Shown here: one piece after another, positions 29,138 through 41,390 of the stretch
How the letters are laid out: each line of letters begins with the position of its first letter
Numbering within the stretch: the stretch's first letter is position 1
Source of the DNA: Ficedula albicollis
Lineage: Eukaryota; Chordata; Aves; Passeriformes; Muscicapidae
DNA length: 64,000 nt
NCBI RefSeq assembly: GCF_000247815.1
Contig: NC_021681.1
Location: 18,257,040 to 18,321,039 of the forward strand
Direction: 5' to 3'
Notes under the pieces: model-generated
Seen by the model: the letters and a program-made list of their open reading frames with translations, nothing else
Databases searched by the model: none
What the model was told of the DNA's origin: nothing
Made by a program: the position numbers and the translations under genes

Positions 29138-31716
29138 AGTCTTAAACATCTGCCAGCAAATATAAAGCTAGGAATATACCTTACAGAAAAATAAGACTTG
29201 CATTAGTGTGTTCATTCTCACCCCCCAGAGAGCTATCCTAAAGTACTTGAGCAAAGATGGAGACATTCAAATGAGATATCAGGTCTAAATTAATCTAACA
29301 AGTCTAAACTGCAGGTCAAGAGCAGCAGAGAAACCACCTGGAAACAGCATCACCCACAGCATAGGGGAAGGGAGTGGGAACCCTCCTAAATGCAGGGATG
29401 TCAATGTAGCTGAAGCGTTGGGTGGAGGGTGTGTTGGTGGAAGCCTCAGGTGAGAATGCCCTGGCACTTCAGGCTGACTGGTGTACTCAGGACTCTGACT
29501 CCATGCTGCTGCAAAATGCAAAATATTTTCTCGACAGAGCTCACATGCTCTAAAATACCTGTCATGTCCACTGCCAGTGCTGATATTTGGAGTCAGTCAC
29601 TAAACCTGATTTTAAAACTCCTTGTTAGTGTTTTGTTTTTATTTTACCCAATTAGTTTGTTCTTAGCAGTTTCAGTTCAGCAACCTTCACTATGAGATCT
29701 GCTGACCCTGAATGTGTGCATAGTAATAATTAGACTGATACAGATAGTGCTGCAAAATCTTAATGAGCAGAATTCTCTTTTAAAGTCAAAGTTGGTAAGA
29801 TGGGGATATCTACAAATGATATAAAATAACACTGAGAAAGCCTCTATGTGCCATGCTTAAGGCTACAACCAAAAAAGGGATATTTCTTAGTGTGTTAGTA
29901 GATATTTTTTAATTTTCTTGCTTTACTGCAGTAATTGTAAGTGATCTTAGACAAACTGTGTGAATACCTTGGGATTCAGTTCCCAGCTGAAGAATTTTTT
30001 CCTTATGCTTCATTACTTGTGTTGAGATTTTGGATTTCACTGGTGAGTTCTTACAGTGCTTCTGATATAATTAAAAATACTGGGTTTTTTTAGTTTGTTT
30101 TACAATTGATTGCTATTCTTGAAGCAAGTAGATTTAAACAAGAGACAAGAAAATATTGTGTAGAATTATGTGCATTTATACTACAAGGAGCAGCAAAGAA
30201 GTAGTTAAAAAGAAGGTGAAATTATTGTTAAGCCAATTCAAAGAGCTCTCAAGCCAGTGGGAGATTTGTGGACATATACTTTTAGCGTATTCCTCCCTGT
30301 TTTTAGGCTTTTGTGGGGTAAAACTTTAAGGGAAATCATTCTTCCCCCACGAGCTTTCTTCTAATAGCTCTCAGATGCATACTCAAATACATCTAAGCAA
30401 AAATATTCTTCTTAAACTGTATCCTCTTATTGGCAATTAGAAAGGAAATAGTCTATTTCATGGGTGTAGCAATTTCTCTGTAGTGCTAGAGTGCTCAGCT
30501 GAGATTCACTGGAGAAGTACAAAGCAATATTTAGTGCTACATGCCATGAAGCGAACTTATGCCTACTTGGACTAAGGTCCATAAACGGATGTGGGATTTA
30601 GATACATTTTATTGAGTTAATCTTTGCTGGTCAGCAGAAAGCATTTGTAATGAGGTTTTCTATCAGACTAAAGAGCAATTTCTTATCTCAGCAGAACACT
30701 GCACCACTCAGCTTTAGGCAATTTAAGCCCATGGTGGTGTTGAAGTCTGTCCTTATTTCATGTGTGCTGGTGGTCTAACCTTGTGCAGACAGCACTCAGC
30801 AATTCCCAGCACGTGAATGCTGCATGTAGAACACTTGGAGTTGACAGGGAAGGTCACAACATTAGTGGAATGTTGCAGAGAAACCCTCGTGCTGCTTCTT
30901 GTAGGAAAAGTTCAGTCAGGTGCAGCTCTATACTCTTTCTGCACCCAAAGCTGACTTACAGATGTCTTTTTTTACTATGTGGGCACACTTGCCTGTTAAT
31001 ATAGATCCATGAATAATTATAGTCTTGTTATGAAAGGAAATGAGGCTTTCATTCTCATATTTTTTCTATCCCAGCTGGCCCTATTCCATATAATTTTAGC
31101 AGCTCTTGCCTGGTTTTGACAAAGGATTGAAACTCTTGGTTTCCTGCAAATTTATCCTATTTACATATTCGAGATCGGGTGTGGTGACAAAACCCAATAA
31201 TTGTGCTGGCTAAGGAGGCGGGGGAGAGGACTGGGTGTGTGGTTGTGGGTGGTAACATCTTGCCTTGCAGTGCCTGGTGTGTGATGCAGTGCTGCAGGTG
31301 GGGAGAGGTGAAGGAAGGGCACACATGATGCACAATGGTGCACGTGCTAGCGAGTTATCCATACTATCCATGTCCATATCAATGCCTTCATTTTCCAGTT
31401 TCCCACCAGGCTTTGATGTGACTTGGGAAATCACCCTATAAATTGTGTCTTTCTCCAACCTAAAATCTGTTACAGCTGATGATTTAGAGACAAAGCTGGG
31501 GTGGGTAAACTGGGCAGAGGATGGTGCAGGGGTTCAGGCTCTGGGTGGACATGAGGAAGGAACAGCTCTGCAGTATAATGCACTGACCGGTACAAATTCC
31601 TGTTACCTGGGTGTAGGTGTGTGCAAGCATCCAGCTGCCCTGTGTGGTTGCATTTGTGGATGCACACAGGAGAGTGTTCCAGCCTCTCATTTGCTCATGC
31701 TCAGCACAGAGAAACA

Positions 31717-32848
31717 TCTGTGTGGACAGGTCCTTCAGGACAAACTTCTGATTTCTGACAGCAATCCTTGCCTGAGGGAAAATAAAGGTGTACTTCACAA
31801 TTGCCAGAGCAGAGGGAATAACTCCTCTTTGATTTTTATCCTCAGTTCCCTAGATGAACACAAACCCTGCCCTGGAGATGTTAAAGGAGCATGTTTGATG
31901 TGTATCTGCCAGCTGAGAGCCCAGTCAGGCAAAGCAGTGTCTAGGAAGTCTCTACAAGAGCTTCTTTTTCCTTGTGGGCTGCACAGAGTGACTGAGTGAA
32001 CCTTGGTGAACAGACAGACGAAGAGGGAAAAATCAATAGTCCCTAAGGCCCAATCTCCTACCCCTTGTGGTAACTGGTGTTGAGTGCTTGAGAGATGGCA
32101 AGAAAACATTAGAAAGGCCTTTACTGTACTTTGTAATGTGAGAAGCTCTTTCTTCCTGTTCAGCTAACATTTGGCATGTGTCCAAAAGCCTGGAGTATCA
32201 ACAGCCCTTGTGATGCTCACAGATGCTATTTTTATCCCTGTGTCTTTCTGGTTCTCCTTTATGTGTTTCAAGTTATGAATTGTCTGTGTGGACAGGTCCT
32301 TCAGGACAAACTTCTGATTTCTGACAGCAATCCTTGCCTGAGGGAAAATAAAGGTGTACTTCACAATTGCCAGAGCAGAGGGAATAACTCCTCTTTGATT
32401 TTTATCCTCAGTTCCCTAGATGAACACAAACCCTGCCCTGGAGATGTTAAAGGAGCATGTTTGATGTGTATCTGCCAGCTGAGAGCCCAGTCAGGCAAAG
32501 CAGTGTCTAGGAAGTCTCTACAAGAGCTTCTTTTTCCTTGTGGGCTGCACAGAGTGACTGAGTGAACCTCGGTGAACAGACAGACGAAGAGGGAAAAATC
32601 AATAGTCCCTAAGGCCCAATCTCCTACCCCTTGTGGTAACTGGTGTTGAGTGCTTGAGAGATGGCAAGAAAACATTAGAAAGGCCTTTACTGTACTTTGT
32701 AATGTGAGAAGCTCTTTCTTCCTGTTCAGCTAACATTTGGCATGTGTCCAAAAGCCTGGAGTATCAACAGCCCTTGTGATGCTCACAGATGCTATTTTTA
32801 TCCCTGTGTCTTTCTGGTTCTCCTTTATGTGTTTCAAGTTATGAATTG
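31717..32848. repeat. 566-bp tandem duplication, nearly identical copies
   Basis: The segments 31717-32282 and 32283-32848 are direct tandem copies. Reading them side by side I found one difference (t at 32004, c at 32570). The second copy ends just before an A-rich tract at about 32855. Frames within the unit appear twice in consequence but show no recognisable protein. Near-identity implies a very recent duplication or a misassembled allele. Confidence 0.95.
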
Positions 32849-35748
32849 CAAGCAAAAAAAAAAAAAAAAGCAAAAAGCTGTTTCCATCAGGGAATGAGCA
32901 CAGCTGCTCCTCAGGGAAGGAGGCTGTCCTGGTGGTCTTGGCTGCTCCCAGCAGCTGTTCTGCACTGGGAGCTCTCCAGAGGTTCCCTGCAGGGAGGAAA
33001 AGGTGAAGGGGGAAAGAAATAGGAATAGTGTAGTGAATTCAGTGCAGTGTATTCGGTGCAGTGCTCTGGATGACAGCAAGGATAGGCATTGCCATGCCAT
33101 GGAATGTGTCAGTGGCAGAGTACAGAGAGAAGAAAATATGTTCCCTTCTTAATGGCCAGGGTCTGTCCTTTCCAGCTGTCATGGGGCTGCTGGAGGGCCA
33201 TGACACAAAGGCTGTGCCCATGCACTGGTGCTGCAGTCCGCTGGCGATACGGTTTAGGAGTTGGAGGATGGGGATATGACGTGCCTGGTTTTATAGATCA
33301 CAACCTTCTCTGTGTTACCCAGTGTCTCACTCATGTGTTTCTTTTGCATTTACTTGTCCCTCAGTTTATTCCCATGACTATAAGCCAAGAGCCATTTATG
33401 TTTTGGGTAGGTTGCTCAGAAAGGCTCTTGGTCTCACTTAGGTCTGTGAGCATTTTCATGTTCAAGACTGAAATAACTACTCTTTACCTGTGTGCCAGAT
33501 ACACATTGGTAATTCTGCGATCTGTTTGTTTATCTTGCCAAGCAGGAGAACAATGCCTTCTGTTCTTGGTGATCTGCTCTTAGTTGCAGAGATCAAGAGA
33601 AGCCAAGTAAGGTAAACCCTGCAGGTGCAGCAGCAATTTGTGGCCATGGCTGGGTCTGTGAAAATTCTGCTCGTCTCTTGATCTCCTGAGAATCGTATCT
33701 AATCCAGCAGTGATGTCACTGGCTTGGGGGTTTCTTTTTGTCTGCATTTTTGTTTGTTTTGGATTTTTTTCTTTTTTTTAATGATGGTAATGGTCCTTGA
33801 ATTACCTTGATGTCTTCACAGCTTTGAGATGACAACAAAGTTCTTTGGCTGAGGTTATCCTTTGATCTTCACTACTCACTCCTGCTTTTGGCAGTTTGCG
33901 TGGGTGTTCATGTGCGTCAACAGTGGCAGAATTGTTGTTTCCCTCTGCTGAAGGTGACCAAAAATGTTTTGCTTGTCCGTTAAGAAGTCACTTTAAGCAG
34001 ATCAATGTAATGAGATTCTGAAGCCATATGGCACTGGAATTAGTGCCTTCTAGTGCAGGAACTGCACTAGAACAGTGCAACAGTGCTGTACGCTACAGGG
34101 AATTTCAAGAACAGAGATGTTTTTTCCTCTACTTGTTCCTTTAACTCCTTGGGGTTTAAAACAATGCCTGGGATGTAGCCCTTTATTAAAAAAGGAGGGA
34201 GAGGGAAGTCCTGGTCTGCTTTTTATTATTTGGAAGAAAATGAATGAAAGTTAATAAAAAAGACTAGTTTCTATTTCCTAGCTGAACACTAGAATGGATG
34301 CTACCTGTCACAGCAACAAGAGTGCTCTGAAAAGAAACCTTTGTGTCAAACTACTGAAATGCCTTATGACTTACGAGATTCGTGATCTGGGAGATGGGAA
34401 GGCAGAAGGAAGGTTATTGAGATATATATATAAAATGAAAATGTGTTCCAGCATAGCTATCAAAGATTAGTTCAAACATCAGATAAAAGATCATGAAATA
34501 GGAAAATGTGAAGCTGAGGTTTCAGGGAAGAAATATAGGTTATTTTCTTAGCTTCTGTGTGTATCAGTCTTTATAGTGGCATTAGATTTAGATTACATAT
34601 TTCTTAGATTGTGGAATACTACATAGGTAGGTGGGGGGAGCTGCTGGCCTTCATGAACAAGTAAGACACATTTTGTTGTTGGGTTTTTATGTTTTGTTGT
34701 TTCTAAAGTGTTGGTGGATAAGAGAGGTAATTTTTTCAGTCTCTTCTACACTATGCTTTCTTAGGGGTTCTTACAAGGCTCTAGAGGAAAAGCAACACCT
34801 GTTGCCCCTCAATTGCTTTAATGACTGTGTGGGGTAAGTTGCAAACAATGAGTGTTTTAGAGTGTTTTCTAGCTGCCTCATTTATACATGCAGCAGAAGC
34901 AGACTTCTCTTCCTCCTTCCTCTGACACATAAATGCTGTTCCCAAACTCAAATCTTGATTCTTCACAAGAAATTATGTCCCTTGGGCTCTGCATCATTGA
35001 GATCCAATGTGTTTGTTGCATGTTTTGTGCTTAACGGTGATACCAACTATGACAACATTGCTTTTTGAGGGAGAAGCATCTTTTTTCACGAGAAGATATA
35101 TGGGGCTTAAACGGATTTAACTGAGTTGACTTTAAATTTGTTGCCATCCTCTGGCCACACACTCATGACAACAAGCACTTTCCAGCAAGCATCAATTCCA
35201 AGGTGAACTGGTATTTCTAATGAAACTAGGAACTAGTGAAGTCCTGCAGGCTGTTTTGGGTAAAGGTATCTGGGGGTATTTGGGTCATGGGTTGTGCAGT
35301 GGTTTTTTTTTTTTTTCTTTATTTATTTTTGTTGTGTGTTTTGTGTTTTTAATTTTTAATTTCTGATGACACTTTCTTACATTTATTTACTTGCTTATTC
35401 ATTGTCAGACCAACCCAGATTATGTTGCTAGGCAATGCTGGCAATTCATGATCAGAAAATATCCTTCTCCTTAGATTTTCCAAACATTTTGCTACGGTTG
35501 TTTGGAACAATGGCAAAGTAATGCCCTTCCATTCTGTGTTATTATGGAGAAGACCTAGGGAAGCATGCCTACCATTTTCTGTACCTTTTCCCTGCACTAC
35601 AACCTTTGCACACAAAGAGCAGTAACTTGCTTTCAGACTCATATCTTTCAGCTATAATGGGGGAAATTTGTGATTTCCCCATCATCCGCACTGTGTGTGG
35701 ATAACATGTTACATAAAAGAATTTCTGCAAGGCAGCCCTCTCTGCAGC

Positions 35749-35877
35749 TCCTGTGCAGATACAGCCAGTACAGAAAAGGTCATTTGTGTGGTAGGAAACA
35801 GGGCAGGTCTCAGTATCCTGTGCAGATACAGCCAGTACAGAAAAGGTGTGTGATAGGAAACAGGGCAGGTCTCAGTG
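35749..35877. repeat. Two-copy 67-bp tandem duplication
   Basis: The block tcctgtgcagatacagccag through gggcaggtctcagt occurs twice with an offset of 67 bases; the second copy lacks a few bases after gaaaaggt. It lies in MCF2L2 intron 1. Confidence 0.9.
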
Positions 35878-36754
35878 CTCCCATGTCAGATTTTCCAAAT
35901 GTGTCAGGAGAAGCTAGCCCAGCTTGTGAATGGGACTGCAATGAAACTTACAGAAGAGCAAACAGATTCTTCTGTCCATCCATCCCAGCCCTTGCATCAC
36001 AGCACTCAGTCCCTGGGGTGACCCTCATGTGCCATGTTGCTAAATGTGTAGCAGCTGCAGCAAGCTTATTTTTGGGTTTGGAGCTGGGTGATGGCAGTGG
36101 TACCCCAGGCAGCAGAGGTATGTGTATAGCATTGTAATGAATCAGGGAAAGACTGGGAAATTATTTTGGATCATTTCCCTGTTGTGTGCTGTATGGCTGC
36201 CTGTGCTTCCAAAGCTCACACCTAGGGCAGATTTCTTCTTGCATCCACTTCCAGCATCAAATCTCCCCCTTGGAATGCAGCATATTGCAGATCCTTCTGT
36301 TTCTAAGTCATGTGGATATCAGTGGGCAACAGCATACACAAGGGAGGGTGGCAGACAGAAATCTATTGCCACAAATGCTGGATTCTCCTGCATTGTTTGT
36401 GTCTATGTGGAGGGTTGAAGTGCAATTATTCTGTGTATGTCAGACATGAATATATTGTCATAAAAGTTTATTTGCCAAGGTATATCATGTTTGTCTGTGT
36501 AAGGAAGGATACCTTGAGCCCCTGTAATGAAAGAGAAGAGGGAGGAAATGTTTAAAGATAAAAGTGCAGGGTTGTGTTTCTAGTTTTCTTATCTTATCAT
36601 GACAGATTTCTAAAAGTATTTCTACCTTCTGTGCCACTGCTCTCCCTATCTGTAAAATGTTGCTGTCCCCTAGGGATTTCTCTATGGAGGCTCTAATAAA
36701 TATTTTACAAATGCTAATGAATCACGTTATTCAACAGCACAGTACATCAGTGTT

Positions 36755-36850
36755 CTCACTTTGCAGGCAGGGTTTTGGCAAAAGCAAAGAGCAAGAGAGT
36801 GAGCAACTTCATGCCACATAGCAAAATGTGGAGGTGAAAGTAGTAAAATC
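36755..36850 (-). mobile_element. Possible MIR-like SINE relic
   Basis: The stretch has a degraded resemblance to the reverse complement of MIR (cactttgcaggcagg, then gagtgagcaacttcatgcca and catagcaaaatgtggaggtg in the expected order). The similarity is weak and by eye only. Confidence 0.35.
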
Positions 36851-38017
36851 TTTTACCTTTAAGAGTGGAAATGTCCTTTATAGCTTCATTTAATCAAAAG
36901 AAGATGTTCTGAGACTCAGTTCTCAGGTCTGGTAGCTGTTTGACGACATGACCAGTTTGTGTGTGCTGCGTTAGGAAGCTTAAACATTTCTCCCTGTGTG
37001 CCTGAGGCAGCAGAGCTGGCCAGGGAGAAGCTGCAAGTTTGTGGAATGGGAAAGAAGTAGGGGTGAGTGAGTTGACTTCTGTATATTTCAGCTTACAGGC
37101 ATTCAATGCAGTCCAGCCAGTTTTCAGCAGTTTGGTAATGGCACTACGGGAGACTTTTTCTCCTAGACATCTTTGTCCCCTCTGGGTTGTTCTCTGATTT
37201 GGATTAGTTAGCCTTCTGCTTTCTCACTCCACATCTAGGGATCAGCTGTGATCTGAGCAGGCCATGAGCTGGACAGCACTGCATGTTCTGGCACTAAGTA
37301 AAGTGCCAACAGGTGTTAGTGACTGAGGCAGAGGAAGGCAAAGGTTCTCAATCTGTGTGTGAGATCCTTGCAGGAAACTCTTTCTGTGCCCGGGTCACTG
37401 CAGTTGAGCTCTGGGTGGCAGCTCAGCCCTGATTCATTGGGCTCTCATTGTACTCTTTGCACTGTCACCAGTGCTGGCCTTGTGCCTGTTATGCATCTCC
37501 TGTGCAGTCCCCTGCCGATCCTAGGGAAAGCTCCTTTTGAATTCACTGTATCAGGATTGAGTGCTCTCTGCACTCTCAGGTCCCTGAGAACTAGTTTCTT
37601 CATAAGGCTCTCTCTCTAACCAGTGAGTTGTGTTATCGTAATTGTTAAAAGGGAAAAAAAAGCCAGCTTAAAGATCCAGCCCCTTCCAAGGGGGATTTCT
37701 AAATGGATGTTTCAAATATCTGAGTCTGGTGTCTAACTGATGGATCCAACTTCATTTAAAAAAATGAGTTGAGGAGTTGCACAGCTAGCAGAGCATGTCT
37801 GCCAGCAATATTTCCCTTGTCCTCCATTTGCTACTCTGCTCATTTTGATTATCAGATCTTATGAGCAGGGACTGTGCACAGCAGCAGAGGGCTTTTCTGT
37901 ACAGTTGCAGCCTCCCAGTGCCACTGCCAGACGTGTGAGTAATTGGTTGAGCATCTCTGCAGAGCAGTCTCCTTGCACCGTCCAAGCTGAAATGCAGAAG
38001 TAAAAAATTCATTCTCA

Positions 38018-38070
38018 GAGATGAAGAATCACAAAATCATAAGCCTGAAAGGGATCAAAAATCATGAAGA
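38018..38070 (-). mobile_element. Possible CR1 3' end, reverse orientation
   Basis: The text agaatcacaaaatcataagc followed by ctgaaagggatc resembles the reverse complement of the avian CR1 3' terminus (agaatcatagaatggtttgg and onwards). It is short and diverged. Confidence 0.4.
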
Positions 38071-38322
38071 AAAACCTTTTCTCAGAGAAAAATTCTTTGC
38101 GAACATATCTGGCATGCCCATTAAGAGTAATTCTGTGATCTTGCAATGTGCTTCTGGGATCTTCTCTCTTCATTGTTGCTTATAAGACAGCTTTAAATTA
38201 ATGATAAGGAAGCCATTCAGGGCATGGGCTGTGCTGAGGTTCACAGCTTTCATTCTGAATGAGAGATTAAAGTAAACTGATATTGAAAGCAAGGAGGGAG
38301 AAACGAATACAGTCAGTAAGCC

Positions 38323-38330
38323 TATAAAAG
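38323..38330 (+). promoter_or_regulatory. TATA box of candidate alternative MCF2L2 promoter
   Basis: TATAAAAG is a consensus TATA element. It predicts initiation near 38353, which would give a leader of about 135 bases before the ATG at 38489. A CCAAT motif follows at about 38336. The assignment depends on the exon downstream being real. Confidence 0.45.
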
Positions 38331-38488
38331 TCTTAGCCAATTGCAATGGTGAGCATCCTGCTGGAGAGGGTGACCTTGAATGAACTAAGTGGGATAAAGT
38401 CACCAGGCTGGACTGACAGCTGAAGAATCAGGCTGAATTCCAGCAAACAGAGAGCAGATTCCTGACAAGAGTCTCCTGAGCTGTGGCA

Positions 38489-38630
38489 ATGGCTTCTCGG
38501 TGTCGGAAATGTGGACAACAGGTACCCAGGAATCTGCCTTTCACTGCTGTCCGGATAACAGAAGGAGAAATGAAATCTTACCATGATTTTATAGGAGGAT
38601 GCATTAGACTGGAGCGCATGGCAAAGAAAG
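38489..38630 (+). CDS. Candidate alternative first exon of MCF2L2
   Basis: An ATG with a favourable context (G at -3, G at +4) opens a frame of 47 codons plus one base, beginning MASRCRKCGQQVPRNLPFTA and ending CIRLERMAKK. An in-frame TGA lies 12 bases upstream, so the frame really starts here. It ends at a strong donor (AAAG|GTATGT). The leftover single base puts the donor in the same phase as MCF2L2 exon 1, so splicing to 53471 would give MAKK-DEIMQQE and continue into the CRAL-TRIO region. The residue mix, including a CxxC pair (CRKC) and few low-complexity stretches, looks protein-like. Alternative first exons are known in the paralogue MCF2L. I do not recognise this peptide from any family and cannot test conservation, so it could be chance. 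Confidence 0.5.
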
Positions 38631-40384
38631 GTATGTGCAGCATCTTTAACAAAATAGCATCTTCTCCTTGTGGTAATTGCATTGCATCCCCAGGCAATTT
38701 GCAAAAAGAGATTATATTCTTAATGCTTTCTCTGAGGAGTCAGTGATAATTAAAGGCAACTGGCTGAATTTGGGTGTTAACTCAGGTGTGACTGCAGCAT
38801 TTGACTTGGCTGTATTTTTCTGGGATATTTTTTCTGGGATGTCCTTTTGACCTAAAGGAGGTTAAAATGAATGTTAGACTCATTCTGAATAAATATTTAT
38901 TTCATTCAGGTGTTAGACACTGAGTTTTCTGTATATGTCAGGAGAAGGTGTCTGTTGTGCATGAAAAATCCTTTTAAAAAATAAATGTAAAGAGCCGGAG
39001 CAGTGGGTGTCATGACCCAGCTGAGCCTGTCACCCTGTGTTCCTAAATTACAATGTAGAAGGCCAATATCTTCCTCTGTGTAAAGATTCTCATTTCACTG
39101 TATTCGGAAAGTTGCACAATGGAGCTTTTTGTGCTCTGCGTGAGTCAGCCCAGGTACAGAACAGTATTCCAATCCCAGGGGTTGCTAGTATAAGGTACTG
39201 TACTGGTGCCTAGTAATTTGTGCTAGCTGCATGCTAACTCTGGAGTGATATAGTTGAAATCTAGGCTGTTGACTGTCTATTCAGATATCAAGATTGCTGA
39301 ATCATAGAACACTTTTTCTCTGTGTCATTGAGAGGAAGATTTTTCAAAGAGCTCCCTTCCATTTGCGCTGTTAACTTGAATACTTAGTAAACCTCAAATC
39401 CAGAAATTTATAACATGTTCACTAGTGCATGATGATTCCCAAAAGCATGCAATATGATTATGCTTGGAAGTTAAATTGCTTATTATGATTTAATTAGCTC
39501 TTCAGCAAAGAGAGTTGCATTTGATCTGGTAAATCGAGAATATTCTGTAGAAAAAGAGGTGGACCAGAAGCAGGGTATCGGCTGCAGCCACTGCTCACAA
39601 ACTGGGGTTTGCAGATGCTTTCTTTAATAGGGCTCTAACGCACAATGTCAGGGTTTGAAAACTGCAAAGCCAGTCCATTGTACCTCTGCTTCTATGGGTG
39701 ATCCATCCATGCTGATCTTTGGGCTCAGTGCCTACCTATGCATTGTTGTATTTGGCTGACCTTTCAGTAACACTGATGTTTCCAGTTGCACTCTTTGTAC
39801 TGAGGCATTCTGAGTTCAGCACAGCAGGGCAGAAATGTCTGGTATCCAGTAAAAGACAGTGGAATTCATTGAAGTTCCTTCCTGAATGTTTGATCAGGTT
39901 GCTTATGGCTTTGTGGGCCTGTGGACCTGCTGGAGGCAGGGATCAGGCATCTGCTGCTCTTTTTCTTCCTGTAGTAGAGAGAGGAAGAGACTGGTAAGGG
40001 CTTTGCCATGGTTACTGTTCCCAGGGAAACACCTTCTCTGCCTCTCATGTTGAGAGACTACCTGGCACAGTATATATGGAAATCCCTTGGAAAATAATTT
40101 TTTTTGCTAGAGAACAGGGTGCGTGTCAGATCATCCTGAGCCTGTTGTCATTTTGTGAGGCAGAAAACATCTTCGCTGCTTTAGTATTAAATACTGCCAG
40201 TGAAGCTGCCAGAGGGGCAGAAGTTCAGTTATTGCTGAGGACAAGGTGCCTTCAGCTGCAGGTACTGGAGCTGTGTGAGTTGTGAGAACACACTGGGGCA
40301 GTTCTGTGTGTGGTGACAGTGTTGGAAGGGGGGGCTAAAGAGCTGGCAAGGTAGCACAGTATTGTTCATAGCAACACTGCCTGG

Positions 40385-40540
40385 GTTGTTTTCTCCTGCT
40401 CTGATCTGACTCTGACCTTGTGTTAATCGTGGAGGGTTTTTTGGCCTGTATTTTCTTACCTATAAAGTAGGAGTGGGAATTACTCGCCTCCATAAAAAGT
40501 GGATCCTGATGATGTAGTTATGACTACTTCATATTACTTC
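40385..40540 (+). mobile_element. MIR-like SINE relic
   Basis: The order gactctgacctt, tattttcttacctataaagt, then aggagtgggaattac matches the MIR 3' half (gtgacctt, then tttcctcatctgtaaaatgg and ggataataata). It is diverged and approximate at both ends. Confidence 0.5.
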
Positions 40541-41266
40541 TTTGATGACTAGACCACTTTCCCTTAGTTGTCTGTGCTGCATAAACACAGAGGCAGAAAG
40601 ATTATTTGTCCCAGAGAACTTGGATTCTGTCTGCTACACCTAGTCCTACAAGCAAAGACTCAGCCTGCCTTTTCCTCAGCCTGACTTTCTCTGAACATAG
40701 TGGCAATGCAGGATCCCTGTGGCATGTTCTGACTTACCATCACTTTAGGGGGGTACCCTTTCTGCAGTTTAAAGATGGAGCTGGAGTGTTGCTAAGGTCC
40801 AATTGCCTGATGTTTACTCAGTACTTGAAGCACTCCAAAATATGGAACAATTTCCACCTTGTCCATCCCCAAGACACACATACAGACGATGCCTGTGGAG
40901 CCCGTTGAATACTCTGTGGCAATTTTATCTTGTGTATTAGATATAATAATGAGAAGAGCCAAGTCATTCCAGTTCCTGGATCATGCAATTTTCAAGGCTT
41001 TCTTTGAATCAAGGTGATTTGTTCTGATGAGTGGTTACAGGTGTGGTTGTAGAATTCTGTTCAGGTAAAGTGATAAAAATAGTGAATGCTCACAAAAATA
41101 AAGTGCTGCTGTGAGGGGCCAGCTGAAGGGCAGTTTTCTTTTGGCCACGTGATGCCTGCTCAGAGCTCCACAGCCCTGGCTCCCTGCAACAGGCTATATG
41201 AGCCGCCTACAGGTGCTGAAGGGCCCCCTGAGGTCTGGTGTTCCAATGGTGCTATTTTGAGTACCA

Positions 41267-41390
41267 CTATGTGATCTTGAGGCTCTGAGATCACAGCTCC
41301 AAGGTGGTGGTTATAGCACAGGTATGAGCTATGTGATCTTGAGGCTCTGAGATCACAGCTTCAAGGTGGTGGTTATAGCACAGCTATGAC
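41267..41390. repeat. Two-copy 62-bp tandem duplication
   Basis: The block ctatgtgatcttgaggctct through ggtggtggttatagcacag occurs twice with an offset of 62 bases and about two differences (ctccaagg versus cttcaagg among them). It lies in MCF2L2 intron 1. Confidence 0.92.

Noticed and set aside
31484..32675. Repeated open frames that look like a duplicated gene
   Set aside because: They are duplicated because the underlying 566-bp DNA segment is duplicated; the frames have no recognisable domain.
35670..36137. 155-codon frame with an internal repeat
   Set aside because: The internal repeat is the 67-bp tandem duplication read through; no homology is recognisable.
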